Source: CAMCXE01 sp036520615
Lineage (GTDB): Bacteria > Pseudomonadota > Gammaproteobacteria > Pseudomonadales > Cellvibrionaceae
NCBI GenBank assembly: GCA_036520615.1
Contig: DATDJI010000021.1
Coordinates: 1 to 64,000, forward strand
Length of the DNA: 64,000 bases
Reading direction: 5' to 3'
Position numbers and translations under genes: made by a program. Under the pieces are notes generated by a model that was given only the letters and a program-made list of their open reading frames with translations, was not told the DNA's origin and ran no database searches. Positions 52,767 through 61,908 of the stretch are shown here, piece after piece. Each line of letters begins with the position of its first letter. Position 1 is the first letter of the stretch.

Positions 52767-55097
52767 TCAATTAGCCATCAAAGCTGGCGAAGGGCTGCCT
52801 TCATAAACTTCTTTACAGCGTGGTTTGGTCACATCGGGCGGACAGGGCAGGCCCCGATAAAAGTTAAAACCATGTGCAGCTGCAGCAGCGTCTTTAGGCC
52901 AGGGCAGATTATTTACACTGCCGAAATAGGTGAGGCTCGCATCGCGCCACCAGCGCGCTTCAAAATGCTGAATACGTAAAAAGTCGCTAATTTCCTGGAA
53001 GCGTTTTTTATCCACATACGCTTGTTGCCTTGCCCAGACTTCACGCATTGCACCCACCTGGTCAACGCCAAAACTGTAGCGATGAACCAGTTCCTCCCAT
53101 AGGGTACGGCCGGTATTGAGCTTTTCACTCCAACCTACTCTATGGAAAAACAACAGAAGCTCGTTAGGTACACTTGTGCGGTTGGCGTAACGAAGGCGAA
53201 CTGGCTCGTGGTATTGCTCAAGGGCGTTACTGCCTGTAGTTGTGCGGTCAAACCCTATACCTTGATTGTCGGCTCGGTGATAAAAAACAGGGTTCCACTC
53301 AGGGCGGGCGAGTGTATTCGACCAAGGCGCAGGGCCATAGTGATGGTTGTTCGCCATGATATGGGTAAGCCCTAGCGGATTCATATAATTCACTAAGGCC
53401 TCGCGGGAAACCATCATCATATCGACAACCGGCGCTACAAATCCCGGAGCTATCGAGAAGGTTTGTCGTACCCATTCTTCTGCAACAATTTTGGCGCTGA
53501 TATCTGGGTTCCAAGCCATACGCCCAAACGCGTACCAATTGGCTTGGTTAAAATGAGAACCGGTCCAATTGTTGTCATCGCCTATATTGGCAACCCCTGC
53601 AATCGCGCTGACCGGGTGATGGTAGAGACTGCCATCTGCAATACGTGCAACGATCGAGCCTGGGCCTTTGGCATAGGTATCCGTTTGTAAAACTTCTTCA
53701 AACAAAGGGCCAAGATAAGCCAGATGGGTATCAGCGCCCAGATACTCTTTTGTCAATTGCACCTCTAAAGCCAGTGGGGTTTTAGGCATTGCGCCAAATA
53801 AAGGGTGAAATGGTTCGCGGGGCTGGAAATCCAGCGGGCCGTTTTTCGGTTGCACAATAACGTTGGCTTTGAATTGGCCATCTAGGGGTTGGAATTCCCC
53901 ATAGGCTTGGCGAATGCGGTCGGATGTACTCGATGCGTAAACAAACGCTCGCCACATCACAATACCTTTATGCGGCGCCAACGCATCGGCGAGCATATTG
54001 GCACCGTCGGCATGAGTGCGCTGATAATCCTGCGGCCCGGGTTGTCCTTCTGAGTTGGCCTTAACCAAAAATCCACCGAAGTCGGGAATGGCTCGGTAAA
54101 TTTCATTTACTTTGTCGCGCCACCAACGTTGTACGTGTGGATCGAGCGGGTCTGCGCTGGCGAGTTTGCCTATTTCAATTGGCGCGCTAAAGCGCGCGGT
54201 TAAATACACCCTAATACCATAAGGCCGAAATACATCGGCGAGGGCTTTTACTTTAGCAAGATAAGGCGCGGTTAGAATTTGTGCATTGGCGTTGACGTTA
54301 TTTAACACCGTACCGTTGATGCCAATAGAGGCATTCGCGCGCGCATATTCTTTATAGCGCGGAGATAATTTACCCGGTAGCTCGGCCCAGTTCCAAAGCG
54401 AGCGCCCGGCGTAACCACGCTCGACACTACCGTCTAGATTGTCCCAGTGGTTGAGCAGGCGGCGCTGAATTTTTGGAGCGCTGGTGAACTGCATACCTTC
54501 AATACTTTGCTGGCTTTGTAGGTGGCGCAACAGTGCATAGGTGCCATACAGGGCGCCTATATCTGAATTGCCGACGACGGCCAGCACCGATTTACCGTTT
54601 AGTTGAGTACGCTGAAGCGTATAGGCATCCGCACCCAACGCGGCCAAACTCGCAGCAGCTGGGGAAAGTGCAGGCTCAGCGCTAGTGCCAACTACTATAG
54701 CGCCGTCGCCTTGTATGTCCGCTTGGCTTTTAAGCGGGCGTCCGATCAGCGCGCTTACGCTATCGATAAGCTCGCGTTTGGCTAAGTCGGTCGTCGCCGA
54801 TTTAGTTAACACAACTACATAACGCAAGGAATTTTTATACTGCTCAAGGCGTTCGGATGCGGGTAAAGGCCCAAGGCGTAGCCACAATTTAGATCCGTTT
54901 TCGTCAGCATAAGGCGATAAATCAGCGGCAGTTTGTACTTTCGGCAGGGGTTCAACGCTTACCGTTTGACCAGGCTGGGCAGCTGAGAGTTTTGTCTCTG
55001 AGCCGCTCGTTGCATTAACACATGCGAACAGGCCACCCAGCGCTAAAAATATTTTTAAAATCCTAAGCACGCGCACAGGTTTTAAAGTTAATAACAT
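52767..55097 (-). CDS. GH67 alpha-glucuronidase, probable lipoprotein
   Basis: A 776-residue glycoside hydrolase of family 67 that removes 4-O-methyl-glucuronic acid from the non-reducing end of xylo-oligosaccharides. By alignment spacing with the Cellvibrio japonicus enzyme the general acid is E350 (KANSEGQPG) and the base pair is D423 (PLDFQ) with E451 (LTKEYLG). An N-terminal signal ends in LFAC (Cys26), suggesting lipid anchoring, as reported for the membrane-bound C. japonicus GlcA67A. AGGAG lies 6 bases before the ATG. No xylanase, transporter or regulator adjoins it, so it is an isolated carbohydrate gene. Confidence 0.92.
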   Translation of the reverse strand: MLLTLKPVRVLRILKIFLALGGLFACVNATSGSETKLSAAQPGQTVSVEPLPKVQTAADLSPYADENGSKLWLRLGPLPASERLEQYKNSLRYVVVLTKSATTDLAKRELIDSVSALIGRPLKSQADIQGDGAIVVGTSAEPALSPAAASLAALGADAYTLQRTQLNGKSVLAVVGNSDIGALYGTYALLRHLQSQQSIEGMQFTSAPKIQRRLLNHWDNLDGSVERGYAGRSLWNWAELPGKLSPRYKEYARANASIGINGTVLNNVNANAQILTAPYLAKVKALADVFRPYGIRVYLTARFSAPIEIGKLASADPLDPHVQRWWRDKVNEIYRAIPDFGGFLVKANSEGQPGPQDYQRTHADGANMLADALAPHKGIVMWRAFVYASSTSDRIRQAYGEFQPLDGQFKANVIVQPKNGPLDFQPREPFHPLFGAMPKTPLALEVQLTKEYLGADTHLAYLGPLFEEVLQTDTYAKGPGSIVARIADGSLYHHPVSAIAGVANIGDDNNWTGSHFNQANWYAFGRMAWNPDISAKIVAEEWVRQTFSIAPGFVAPVVDMMMVSREALVNYMNPLGLTHIMANNHHYGPAPWSNTLARPEWNPVFYHRADNQGIGFDRTTTGSNALEQYHEPVRLRYANRTSVPNELLLFFHRVGWSEKLNTGRTLWEELVHRYSFGVDQVGAMREVWARQQAYVDKKRFQEISDFLRIQHFEARWWRDASLTYFGSVNNLPWPKDAAAAAHGFNFYRGLPCPPDVTKPRCKEVYEGSPSPALMAN

Positions 55098-55312
55098 TCA
55101 TTGCTCCTAAAGATATGGATATTGAAATTATCGCCGTCCCGGTTGGGTAAAAATTTCAGCAGGGCTGGTAAGTCAGCAGACGTTAGATATTAGGCACATT
55201 AATCGGCTTAATCTGGCATTGCATCGGGCAATGCATTTTTTTGTTAATTCCAACTGAATAAAAGACTTGGCGATAATTTTTTGCATAAAATTGTAGTTTT
55301 GCAGGGTTAAAT

Positions 55313-55978
55313 ATGTACGAGCTGGTGGCGGATGCCGGGGAGTTTCTGGTCGTGGATAAGGCAGCCGGCATTGCCGTGCACGGGCCAAGTGAGCAGGCTA
55401 CATTAATTGAACAACTGCGCGAAGACTTTCAAAACCCGGATCTAACGTTGGTGCACAGGCTGGACGCGGGCACATCGGGTTTACTGCTAATTGCAAAGAA
55501 CACCGAGGCTAACCGGGTTCTGGCGCAATTATTTGCCGATCGCAAGGTAACCAAACGCTATTTAGCGCTGAGCAATTTAAAACCCGGTAAAAAACAGGGC
55601 TGGATTGTTGGTGATATGGCGAAAGTGCGCGATGGCAATTGGATGCTCAAGCACAGTCAACAAAACCCTGCAAAAACCTATTTTGTCAGTGCGGCTTTGC
55701 AGCCGGGTCTCAGGCTATTTGTGCTCGCTCCGCAAACCGGTAAAACCCACCAATTACGCGTCGCTTTGCGCAGTCAGCATTCGGCTATTCTCGGGGACGA
55801 ACGCTACGGAAATCAAAATGCGGACCGCATGTATTTGCACTCATGGCAACTTAAATTTCAGTATTTAAAGGAGGAATTTTCGTTTATGCGCTGGCCAGTC
55901 GATGGCGAGTTTTTTAATGCAGAGGGATTGCACATTTTAGCGATGCAGCTGCAGGATAAATTGCCGGACGGAGTGTAG
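55313..55978 (+). CDS. RluA-family pseudouridine synthase (TIGR01621-like)
   Basis: A 221-residue pseudouridine synthase with no S4 domain. The catalytic Asp51 is in HRLDAGTSG, and GKTHQLRVALRS replaces the usual GRTHQIRVH. The short body resembles the small RluA-like group annotated as TIGR01621, whose RNA target is not known to me. It is the third RluA-family member in the window. GCAGGG lies upstream of the ATG. Divergent from GH67. Confidence 0.85.
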   Translation: MYELVADAGEFLVVDKAAGIAVHGPSEQATLIEQLREDFQNPDLTLVHRLDAGTSGLLLIAKNTEANRVLAQLFADRKVTKRYLALSNLKPGKKQGWIVGDMAKVRDGNWMLKHSQQNPAKTYFVSAALQPGLRLFVLAPQTGKTHQLRVALRSQHSAILGDERYGNQNADRMYLHSWQLKFQYLKEEFSFMRWPVDGEFFNAEGLHILAMQLQDKLPDGV

Positions 55979-56343
55979 ACATAGCCATTGGTGCTCAGGA
56001 AACTGAGTTTTCAATTTCTAAAACGCTGAAGCAATCTGCACTGGATGAAGTATTCGAGATTATTTTCTGCAAGCAAGGCACAGGTAAGGCGCAACATTCA
56101 TAGACTTCAAAACGATTTTAAAATATTAATCAACTATCATTTTGAAATTCAGAAATTATATACCCGGGTAATTTTTGATTTCCCCATGCAGCAGCGGCAG
56201 ATATATTGATTTAACAAGCCATACCCTTAGGGTTAATTGAAGGGAGGGCGGGGATTAGAGCGTCGAGACAACTGGTCTACGGCTTGTTGCCCGCATCACA
56301 CCTGTTACAATGCGCGGCTTTTTCCGTTTATAAGCTGAATTTC
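55979..56343. other. Gap upstream of dacA
   Basis: About 365 bases with no supported gene. A stop-to-stop frame to about 56100 looks protein-like but has no start codon. The dacA promoter lies at the right end. Confidence 0.5.
56284..56311 (+). promoter_or_regulatory. dacA promoter candidate
   Basis: TTGTTG (56284-56289) and TACAAT (56306-56311) with a 16-base spacer and a G/C-rich discriminator. The start site would be about 26 bases before the dacA ATG. Confidence 0.6.
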
Positions 56344-57507
56344 ATGCCTAACCTTTATTTTTCCCGCGTTGTTTTTAGTGTTTTACTCTTGTCCAGCACC
56401 GCTTGGGCAGATGCCCCACTTATTCCTGCTCCTCCAACTATTGCAGCTCCCGTATATCTATTGATGGATGCCAGCAGTGGAAGCGTATTGTTGGAGCAAA
56501 ATGCCGATACGCCAAGGCCACCTGCGAGCCTTACCAAAATGATGACCAGCTACATCGCCGTGGGTGATGTGGAGAAGGGTAAGTTAAAAGAAACGGATTT
56601 AGTCCACGTATCAGAAGACGCCTGGCGGCGGGGTGGGGCAGTTACGGAAGGCTCGACGATGTTTTTAGAGGTCAACTCCGATGTTTCGGTTATCGACCTG
56701 TTGCGCGGGGTAATTATCCAATCGGGCAATGATGCGTCCATTGCCCTGGCTGAGCATATTGCAGGTTCTGAGCCTGCGTTTGCCGATATCATGAATCAGC
56801 AAGCGAAGCAGCTGGGCATGAATAACACGCATTTTGAAAATGCCACCGGTTTGCCAGGCAACAACCACACAACTACGGCGCGGGATCTGGCTATTTTGGC
56901 CCGGGCGGTGATTAATGATCACCCTAGCCATTACTCGCTGTATGCCGAGCGCTGGTTTAATTACAAGGGTCACAATCAGCCTAATCGCAACCGTTTATTG
57001 TTTCGGGACAGCACAGTTGACGGTTTAAAAACTGGCCATACGTCAGAAGCCGGTTTTTGTTTGGTGGCTTCAGCCAAGCGTAACGATATGCGTTTAATTA
57101 CCGTGGTGTTAGGCAGCGCTTCGGAGGAGAGCCGCGCGGTGGAATCGCAAAATCTTTTGGCGTATGGGTTTCGCTATTTTGAAGGCGCTTCTATTTTTCA
57201 AAAATCCCAGGAGCTTGCCTCTGCTCGAGTATGGAAAGGCAAGGCTAATAAAATATCCCTCGGCGTAGATAAAAACGTAAACGTAACCATTCAGCGCGGC
57301 GGCAAGGACCGTTTAACTGTACAAACCACCGTAGCTAACCCGATTGTAGCACCGGTCAACCCTGGTCAAGAGTTGGGGCAGGTGGTGGTCAGTTTGGACG
57401 GTAAAGAAATTTATAAGGGCCCATTAGTCGCCATGACTGCTGTCGAGCAAACGGGGATTTTTGGCCGCCTTTGGGATTCTTTAATGATGTTATTTGCCGG
57501 AGTCTGA
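56344..57507 (+). CDS. dacA: D-alanyl-D-alanine carboxypeptidase (PBP5/6 type)
   Basis: A 387-residue low-molecular-weight penicillin-binding protein that trims the terminal D-Ala of peptidoglycan stem peptides. A signal peptide ends near AWA (22). The active-site motifs are S62-LT-K65, S127-G-N129 and K229-T-G231. A beta-rich second domain and a C-terminal amphipathic helix (IFGRLWDSLMMLFAGV) anchor it to the inner membrane. The ATG at 56344 is chosen over an upstream TTG at 56284 that lies in the promoter. ybeD begins two bases after its stop. Confidence 0.95.
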   Translation: MPNLYFSRVVFSVLLLSSTAWADAPLIPAPPTIAAPVYLLMDASSGSVLLEQNADTPRPPASLTKMMTSYIAVGDVEKGKLKETDLVHVSEDAWRRGGAVTEGSTMFLEVNSDVSVIDLLRGVIIQSGNDASIALAEHIAGSEPAFADIMNQQAKQLGMNNTHFENATGLPGNNHTTTARDLAILARAVINDHPSHYSLYAERWFNYKGHNQPNRNRLLFRDSTVDGLKTGHTSEAGFCLVASAKRNDMRLITVVLGSASEESRAVESQNLLAYGFRYFEGASIFQKSQELASARVWKGKANKISLGVDKNVNVTIQRGGKDRLTVQTTVANPIVAPVNPGQELGQVVVSLDGKEIYKGPLVAMTAVEQTGIFGRLWDSLMMLFAGV

Positions 57508-57508
57508 T

Positions 57509-57775
57509 ATGAGCCAGCCCCCGCCGCTACTGGAGTTTCCCTGTAGTTATCCAATAAAAGTAATGGGCCTTGCTAGTGAGTATTTCGCCGAGCAGGTATT
57601 AGCCGTATTCAGCCAGCATGCACCAGGTTTTGATCGTGACCAGGTGCGTATATTGCCCAGTTCTCAAGGCCGTTTTGTATCTGTGCACGTTGTGATAGAG
57701 GCTAACGGGGCCGAGCATATCGACGTAATTTACCAAGCCTTAAAAACGCTTCCCGATTTAAAATTGGTGCTCTAA
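57509..57775 (+). CDS. ybeD: YbeD-like DUF493 protein
   Basis: An 88-residue DUF493 protein with an ACT-like fold. It begins after a proline-rich leader with LLEFPCSYPIKVMG and ends TLPDLKLVL, both family features. Its role is not established; it is nearly always placed between dacA and lipB, as here. The ATG at 57509 follows the dacA stop after one base. lipB starts right after its stop. Confidence 0.92.
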   Translation: MSQPPPLLEFPCSYPIKVMGLASEYFAEQVLAVFSQHAPGFDRDQVRILPSSQGRFVSVHVVIEANGAEHIDVIYQALKTLPDLKLVL

Positions 57776-58420
57776 TTGAGCTTGGTAGTTAAACATTTGG
57801 GCCTGTGTGCTTACACTCCAGTCTGGGAGGCCATGCGTGCATTTACTGATTCTCGCAACGGCGCAACCCAGGACGAATTGTGGTGCTTAGAGCATGAACC
57901 AGTGTTTACCCAAGGGCAGGCGGGTAAGCCCGAACATTTATTAGTAACTGGCACTATTCCTGTTGTAGCGAGCGATCGCGGTGGGCAAATTACCTATCAC
58001 GGGCCGGGTCAATTGGTTGTTTATCCGCTGCTGGATCTGCGCCGACGCAATATGGGTGTGCGCCAAATGGTGAGCCTGTTAGAGCGCAGTTGTATTAAGC
58101 TGCTTGCCCATTGGCAGATAGAAGCTTATGCCAAAGAGGATGCTCCGGGCGTCTATGTGGCCGGCCATAAAAACCAAGCCGAGTGCAAAATTGCCTCACT
58201 TGGCCTGCGCGTGCGCAAAGGCTGTTGCTACCATGGAATTAGTATTAATGTGGCAATGGATTTAGCACCGTTTCGGCAAATTAATCCGTGTGGTTACGCA
58301 GGATTAGATATGGCGCAGATAAGTGAATTTACCCAAGACGTCGACGTATGCCAGGTTGCCGATCGTTTTATCTTTGTTTTAACTCAAGCGCTGGGCGACT
58401 CAGCCGCTGTAATTGATTAG
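57776..58420 (+). CDS. lipB: Octanoyltransferase LipB
   Basis: A 214-residue enzyme that moves octanoate from ACP to lipoyl domains, the first step of lipoate synthesis. The catalytic Cys172 (NPCGYAGLDM) and Lys138 (CKIASLG) are present, with the RGGQITYHGPGQ substrate loop near 68-79. The start is a TTG directly after the ybeD stop. No in-frame ATG lies near the expected N-terminus, so the TTG is well supported. It uses the ACP made by acpP in this window. Confidence 0.93.
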   Translation: MSLVVKHLGLCAYTPVWEAMRAFTDSRNGATQDELWCLEHEPVFTQGQAGKPEHLLVTGTIPVVASDRGGQITYHGPGQLVVYPLLDLRRRNMGVRQMVSLLERSCIKLLAHWQIEAYAKEDAPGVYVAGHKNQAECKIASLGLRVRKGCCYHGISINVAMDLAPFRQINPCGYAGLDMAQISEFTQDVDVCQVADRFIFVLTQALGDSAAVID

Positions 58421-58434
58421 GTGTGCCTTTAATT

Positions 58435-59460
58435 ATGAACGACCTCAACCAGGATCCCAGCGTACACAGGTTCGAGCCTGATTTAGATATGAATAAAGCA
58501 CCTGTAAAACGCACACGTCGTATCGCCCAAGGCGAAAAACTGCGCGACGCCGATAAGGTCGAGCGTATACCAGTCAAAGTTATCGCCTCCGATGCGCCCT
58601 TGCGAAAACCCGATTGGATTCGCATCCGTATTCCCGCTTCACCTGAAGTTGATCGCATCAAACAATTGTTGCGTAAAAATCGCCTTTCTACCGTATGTGA
58701 AGAAGCTAACTGCCCCAACTTAAGTGAATGTTTTAGCGGTGGTACAGCGACTTTTATGATCATGGGCGACATCTGCACACGCCGCTGCCCATTCTGCGAT
58801 GTGGGCCACGGTAAACCTAAGCCGCTGGACAATGACGAGCCTAAAAATCTTGCCGGTGCTATAGCTGAAATGGGGCTTAAGTATGTCGTGATTACGTCCG
58901 TTGACCGTGATGATTTGAGAGATGGTGGCGCTGAACATTTTGCCGATTGCATCCGGGAAGCACGCGCCTCATCACCGAATTTACAGATAGAAATTCTCAC
59001 ACCGGATTTTCGCGGACGCATGGATATAGCCCTTGATATTCTCACCGAGACGCCACCCGACGTGTTTAACCACAATATGGAAACCGTCTCACGCCTTTAT
59101 CGAGAAGCGCGCCCCGGTGCCAACTACGCTTGGTCTTTAAAGCTGCTGCAGGAATATAAAATTCGCAGGCCAGAAGTGCTGACAAAGTCGGGCCTAATGG
59201 TAGGTTTGGGCGAAACCAAAGAAGAAATCATCGAAACCCTGCATCATATGCGGGATCATCAAATTGACATGCTGACAATCGGCCAATATTTGGCGCCGTC
59301 CAAATCCCATTTGCCAGTTAAACGTTATGTAGAGCCTGCTGAATTTGAAGAGTATGCGCAGATCGCTAAAGACTTAGGTTTTGTACACGCTGCCTGCGGA
59401 CCTTTAGTAAGATCTAGCTATCACGCTGATAAACAGGCCCACGGCGAATTCGTTAAATAA
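58435..59460 (+). CDS. lipA: Lipoyl synthase LipA
   Basis: A 341-residue radical SAM enzyme that inserts two sulfurs into protein-bound octanoate. The auxiliary cluster cysteines are C88, C93 and C99 (CEEANCPNLSEC), and the radical SAM cluster cysteines are C114, C118 and C121 (CTRRCPFC). The RSSYHAD end supplies the serine ligand. The ATG at 58435 is preferred; a GTG at 58423 adds four residues. Last gene of dacA-ybeD-lipB-lipA. Confidence 0.96.
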   Translation: MNDLNQDPSVHRFEPDLDMNKAPVKRTRRIAQGEKLRDADKVERIPVKVIASDAPLRKPDWIRIRIPASPEVDRIKQLLRKNRLSTVCEEANCPNLSECFSGGTATFMIMGDICTRRCPFCDVGHGKPKPLDNDEPKNLAGAIAEMGLKYVVITSVDRDDLRDGGAEHFADCIREARASSPNLQIEILTPDFRGRMDIALDILTETPPDVFNHNMETVSRLYREARPGANYAWSLKLLQEYKIRRPEVLTKSGLMVGLGETKEEIIETLHHMRDHQIDMLTIGQYLAPSKSHLPVKRYVEPAEFEEYAQIAKDLGFVHAACGPLVRSSYHADKQAHGEFVK

Positions 59461-59560
59461 ATACGTACGAACCTACGTTAGTAAACGTGGATAACCGGTG
59501 TTAATAGAGAAGGTGCAAAAAAGCGGTGGATGTGACAAAAAGGTGGGCGATTAAACGAAT

Positions 59561-60154
59561 ATGAATGCACCTGCCTGGACTCACCGCTATAAGTTGGTCA
59601 ACCTGTCTGCGGCACCGCACTGCCTACCTACCATAGCCGCTTGGCAACACGAACTCTGGGTGCAGTCGCAACTGCCGAAACAGACTGATCTGTTTGCACC
59701 CGTTCCTTCAATTCCCGCCGACGCACTGAGCGAGCGCCAGTCACAATTGCGGCTGCATCTAGCTGCCAACCTTATTCCCACTACATTTGTGCTGCTAGAA
59801 AAAGGCCGCGCTGTAGGCTCTGTGAGCCTCGTAAACTATCGTCGCCAAGAGACAAAAGTAAAGCCTGCAAAAGTTTTAAAATCAGCTCAAGAATCTAAAA
59901 CGACTGAGCCGCAAAAGCAGGAGATGCATAGCGTTTGGCTTACAAATATGTATGTATTACCTGAACATCGCAAACAAGGGCTGGCGCAGGTGCTGCTCAA
60001 TCGGGCGGAGAATTATGCCCGTAGCCTGCCTTTGAAACATATTTACCTGTATGCGCAGGACGCCGAAGGCTATTACAAAACGCGCGGCTGGCTGACGTTA
60101 AAAACGGTGAATTTAGAAGGGCAAAAATTAAAGGTGCTTGTGCGGCATTTATAA
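59561..60154 (+). CDS. GNAT-family acetyltransferase
   Basis: A 197-residue N-acetyltransferase. The acetyl-CoA-binding motif A is MYVLPEHRKQGLAQVLL near 144-160, and the YYKTRGW beta-bulge segment near 180 is present. Residues about 100-122 form a Lys/Glu/Ser-rich insertion (KVKPAKVLKSAQESKTTEPQ in part) between strands, which is unusual and probably a flexible loop. Substrate unknown. It lies 100 bases after lipA and converges with cysH. Confidence 0.8.
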   Translation: MNAPAWTHRYKLVNLSAAPHCLPTIAAWQHELWVQSQLPKQTDLFAPVPSIPADALSERQSQLRLHLAANLIPTTFVLLEKGRAVGSVSLVNYRRQETKVKPAKVLKSAQESKTTEPQKQEMHSVWLTNMYVLPEHRKQGLAQVLLNRAENYARSLPLKHIYLYAQDAEGYYKTRGWLTLKTVNLEGQKLKVLVRHL

Positions 60155-60191
60155 ATTTAAAGCCGCCGCTGCGTTCGCAAGCACCAAAGGC

Positions 60192-60914
60192 TTACTCCTT
60201 AATATTATCCGCGTGTAAGCCACATTCTTTTTTCGTTGCCGCTTCCCACCACCATCGGCCTTCACGCTCATGCTGGCCAGGCCCGATAGGCTTAGTGCAA
60301 GGCTCGCAGCCAATGGATACAAAACCACGCTCATGCAGCAGGTTATATGGCACTTGATAAGCACGGATATAATCCCACACCTGCTGTGACGTCCAATTAG
60401 CGAGAGGATTGTATTTAGTCAGTGTTTTACCGGGACGGGCAAAGGTGGTATCAAATTGCACGACAGGAAGATGAGAGCGTGTGCCAGGGCTTTGATCTTT
60501 GCGCTGCCCGGTGATCCACGCATCAAGGGTTAACAACTTGGAGCGCAGCGGGGCAATTTTACGGATGCCACAACATTCGGCGTGATCGTCTTGGTAGAAA
60601 CTAAATAAACCCTTTGCACGCACAAATTCCCTTAACGTCTCGGCGTCGGGGCTGAGAATATCAATAGCAATTTTATAATGGTCACGCACCCGCTCAATAA
60701 ATTGATAGGTTTCCGCATGCAGGCGGCCAGTATCCAAACAAAATACCTGAACATCAGGCCGAATTTGACTGGCGATATCAATAAGTGCCACATCTTCAGC
60801 GCCGCTAAAAGAAATAGCGATGTTCTGATGGTCCTGTAGCGCAAATTCCATAATGGTAAACGGAGAGGCATTAAGTAATTTGGCTTCAATATCAACAAGA
60901 GGGATTTGATTCAT
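60192..60914 (-). CDS. cysH: APS/PAPS reductase
   Basis: A 240-residue assimilatory reductase that produces sulfite from adenylylsulfate with thioredoxin. The cysteine pairs C114-C115 (ECCGIRK) and C203/C206 (GCEPC) bind a [4Fe-4S] cluster, which marks the APS-reductase type as in Pseudomonas and plants. The catalytic Cys231 is in KKECGLH. The ATG at 60914 is favoured; the longer frame to 60947 adds unlike residues. It is divergent from thrH, the same neighbour as in Pseudomonas. Confidence 0.93.
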   Translation of the reverse strand: MNQIPLVDIEAKLLNASPFTIMEFALQDHQNIAISFSGAEDVALIDIASQIRPDVQVFCLDTGRLHAETYQFIERVRDHYKIAIDILSPDAETLREFVRAKGLFSFYQDDHAECCGIRKIAPLRSKLLTLDAWITGQRKDQSPGTRSHLPVVQFDTTFARPGKTLTKYNPLANWTSQQVWDYIRAYQVPYNLLHERGFVSIGCEPCTKPIGPGQHEREGRWWWEAATKKECGLHADNIKE

Positions 60915-61106
60915 GAGGTCACCCGCGCAAAAGACCCAGAATACCATCTAGGCTCGTATTCGGCTAAATGATCCGGCTAAAAATTGCATCCGCATGAGTA
61001 ATTGGTGAGAATAGCGGCCTTTTCACATCGATTGAAAATTGACAAGCCATTTTATTTGTGGCCTGCGCGAATGAATTAGTGTAAACCCAACTTATGAGGA
61101 CTTATT

Positions 61107-61727
61107 GTGGAAATTGCCTGCTTAGATCTTGAAGGTGTATTAGTGCCGGAAATATGGATTAAATTTTCCGAAAAAACGGGGATTTCCGAATTGCGCGCTA
61201 CCACGCGCGATATTCCTAATTACGATGAATTGATGAAAATGCGCCTGAGCATTTTAGCTAAACATCAATTAGGTTTAAAAGAAATTCAAGAAGTAATTGC
61301 TACGCTATCGCCATTAGAAGGCGCACTGGATTTTGTCAATTGGTTGCGTGAGCGTTTTCAGGTCGTGATTTTATCCGACACATTTTATGAATTTGCAGGT
61401 CCGCTGATGGCTCAGCTAGGTTACCCAACGCTGCTTTGCCATAAGCTTACTGTGGATGAAAAAGGCGGTGTGGTTGATTACAACCTACGTCAAGTTAATC
61501 CCAAACGCCAAGCTATTTGCGCATTTAAAACGCTTTATTACCGTACAATAGCCTGTGGTGATTCCTATAACGACACCACAATGTTGGCTGAGGCGGATGC
61601 AGGTATTTTATTCCACGCACCTGAAAATGTTATCCGTGAATTTCCTCAGTTTCCTGCAGTACATACCTACGCAGATTTAAAATTGGAATTTATTAAGGCG
61701 AGTAATCGACCTTTAACCTTGGGTTAA
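61107..61727 (+). CDS. thrH: Phosphoserine phosphatase/homoserine phosphotransferase ThrH
   Basis: A 206-residue HAD enzyme resembling ThrH of Pseudomonas aeruginosa, which dephosphorylates phosphoserine and can transfer the phosphate to homoserine. The nucleophile motif is DLEG (D7, E9), unlike the DxDGT of SerB and typical of ThrH. SDTFYEF and CGDSYNDT carry the other HAD residues. The start is a GTG with GAGGA 8 bases upstream. Neighbouring cysH is the Pseudomonas order. Confidence 0.93.
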   Translation: MEIACLDLEGVLVPEIWIKFSEKTGISELRATTRDIPNYDELMKMRLSILAKHQLGLKEIQEVIATLSPLEGALDFVNWLRERFQVVILSDTFYEFAGPLMAQLGYPTLLCHKLTVDEKGGVVDYNLRQVNPKRQAICAFKTLYYRTIACGDSYNDTTMLAEADAGILFHAPENVIREFPQFPAVHTYADLKLEFIKASNRPLTLG

Positions 61728-61823
61728 AACGCAAACGATTTAAGCGCTTCACTCAATAAATTAATTGCAAGGATGCTTCACGCCTCTAAGGGAAATTTGA
61801 ATCTAAAACACACTGCGAATAAT

Positions 61824-61848
61824 GCGCCCTGTATATAGACTAGGGCGC
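61824..61848. terminator. Hairpin between convergent thrH and can
   Basis: A 7-bp stem GCGCCCT/AGGGCGC with an 11-base loop, about 100 bases after thrH. There is no T run on either strand, so it is a weak candidate for termination of either gene. Confidence 0.35.
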
Positions 61849-61908
61849 GCCTAAACCTTTCATCGATGGTACGTAATTCTTACAATCCGCAGGGTTGCTA
61901 ATTATTAA

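Noticed and set aside
55962..56100. Protein-like open stretch after the TIGR01621-like gene
   Set aside because: No ATG, GTG or TTG start in frame; might be a remnant but cannot be supported.
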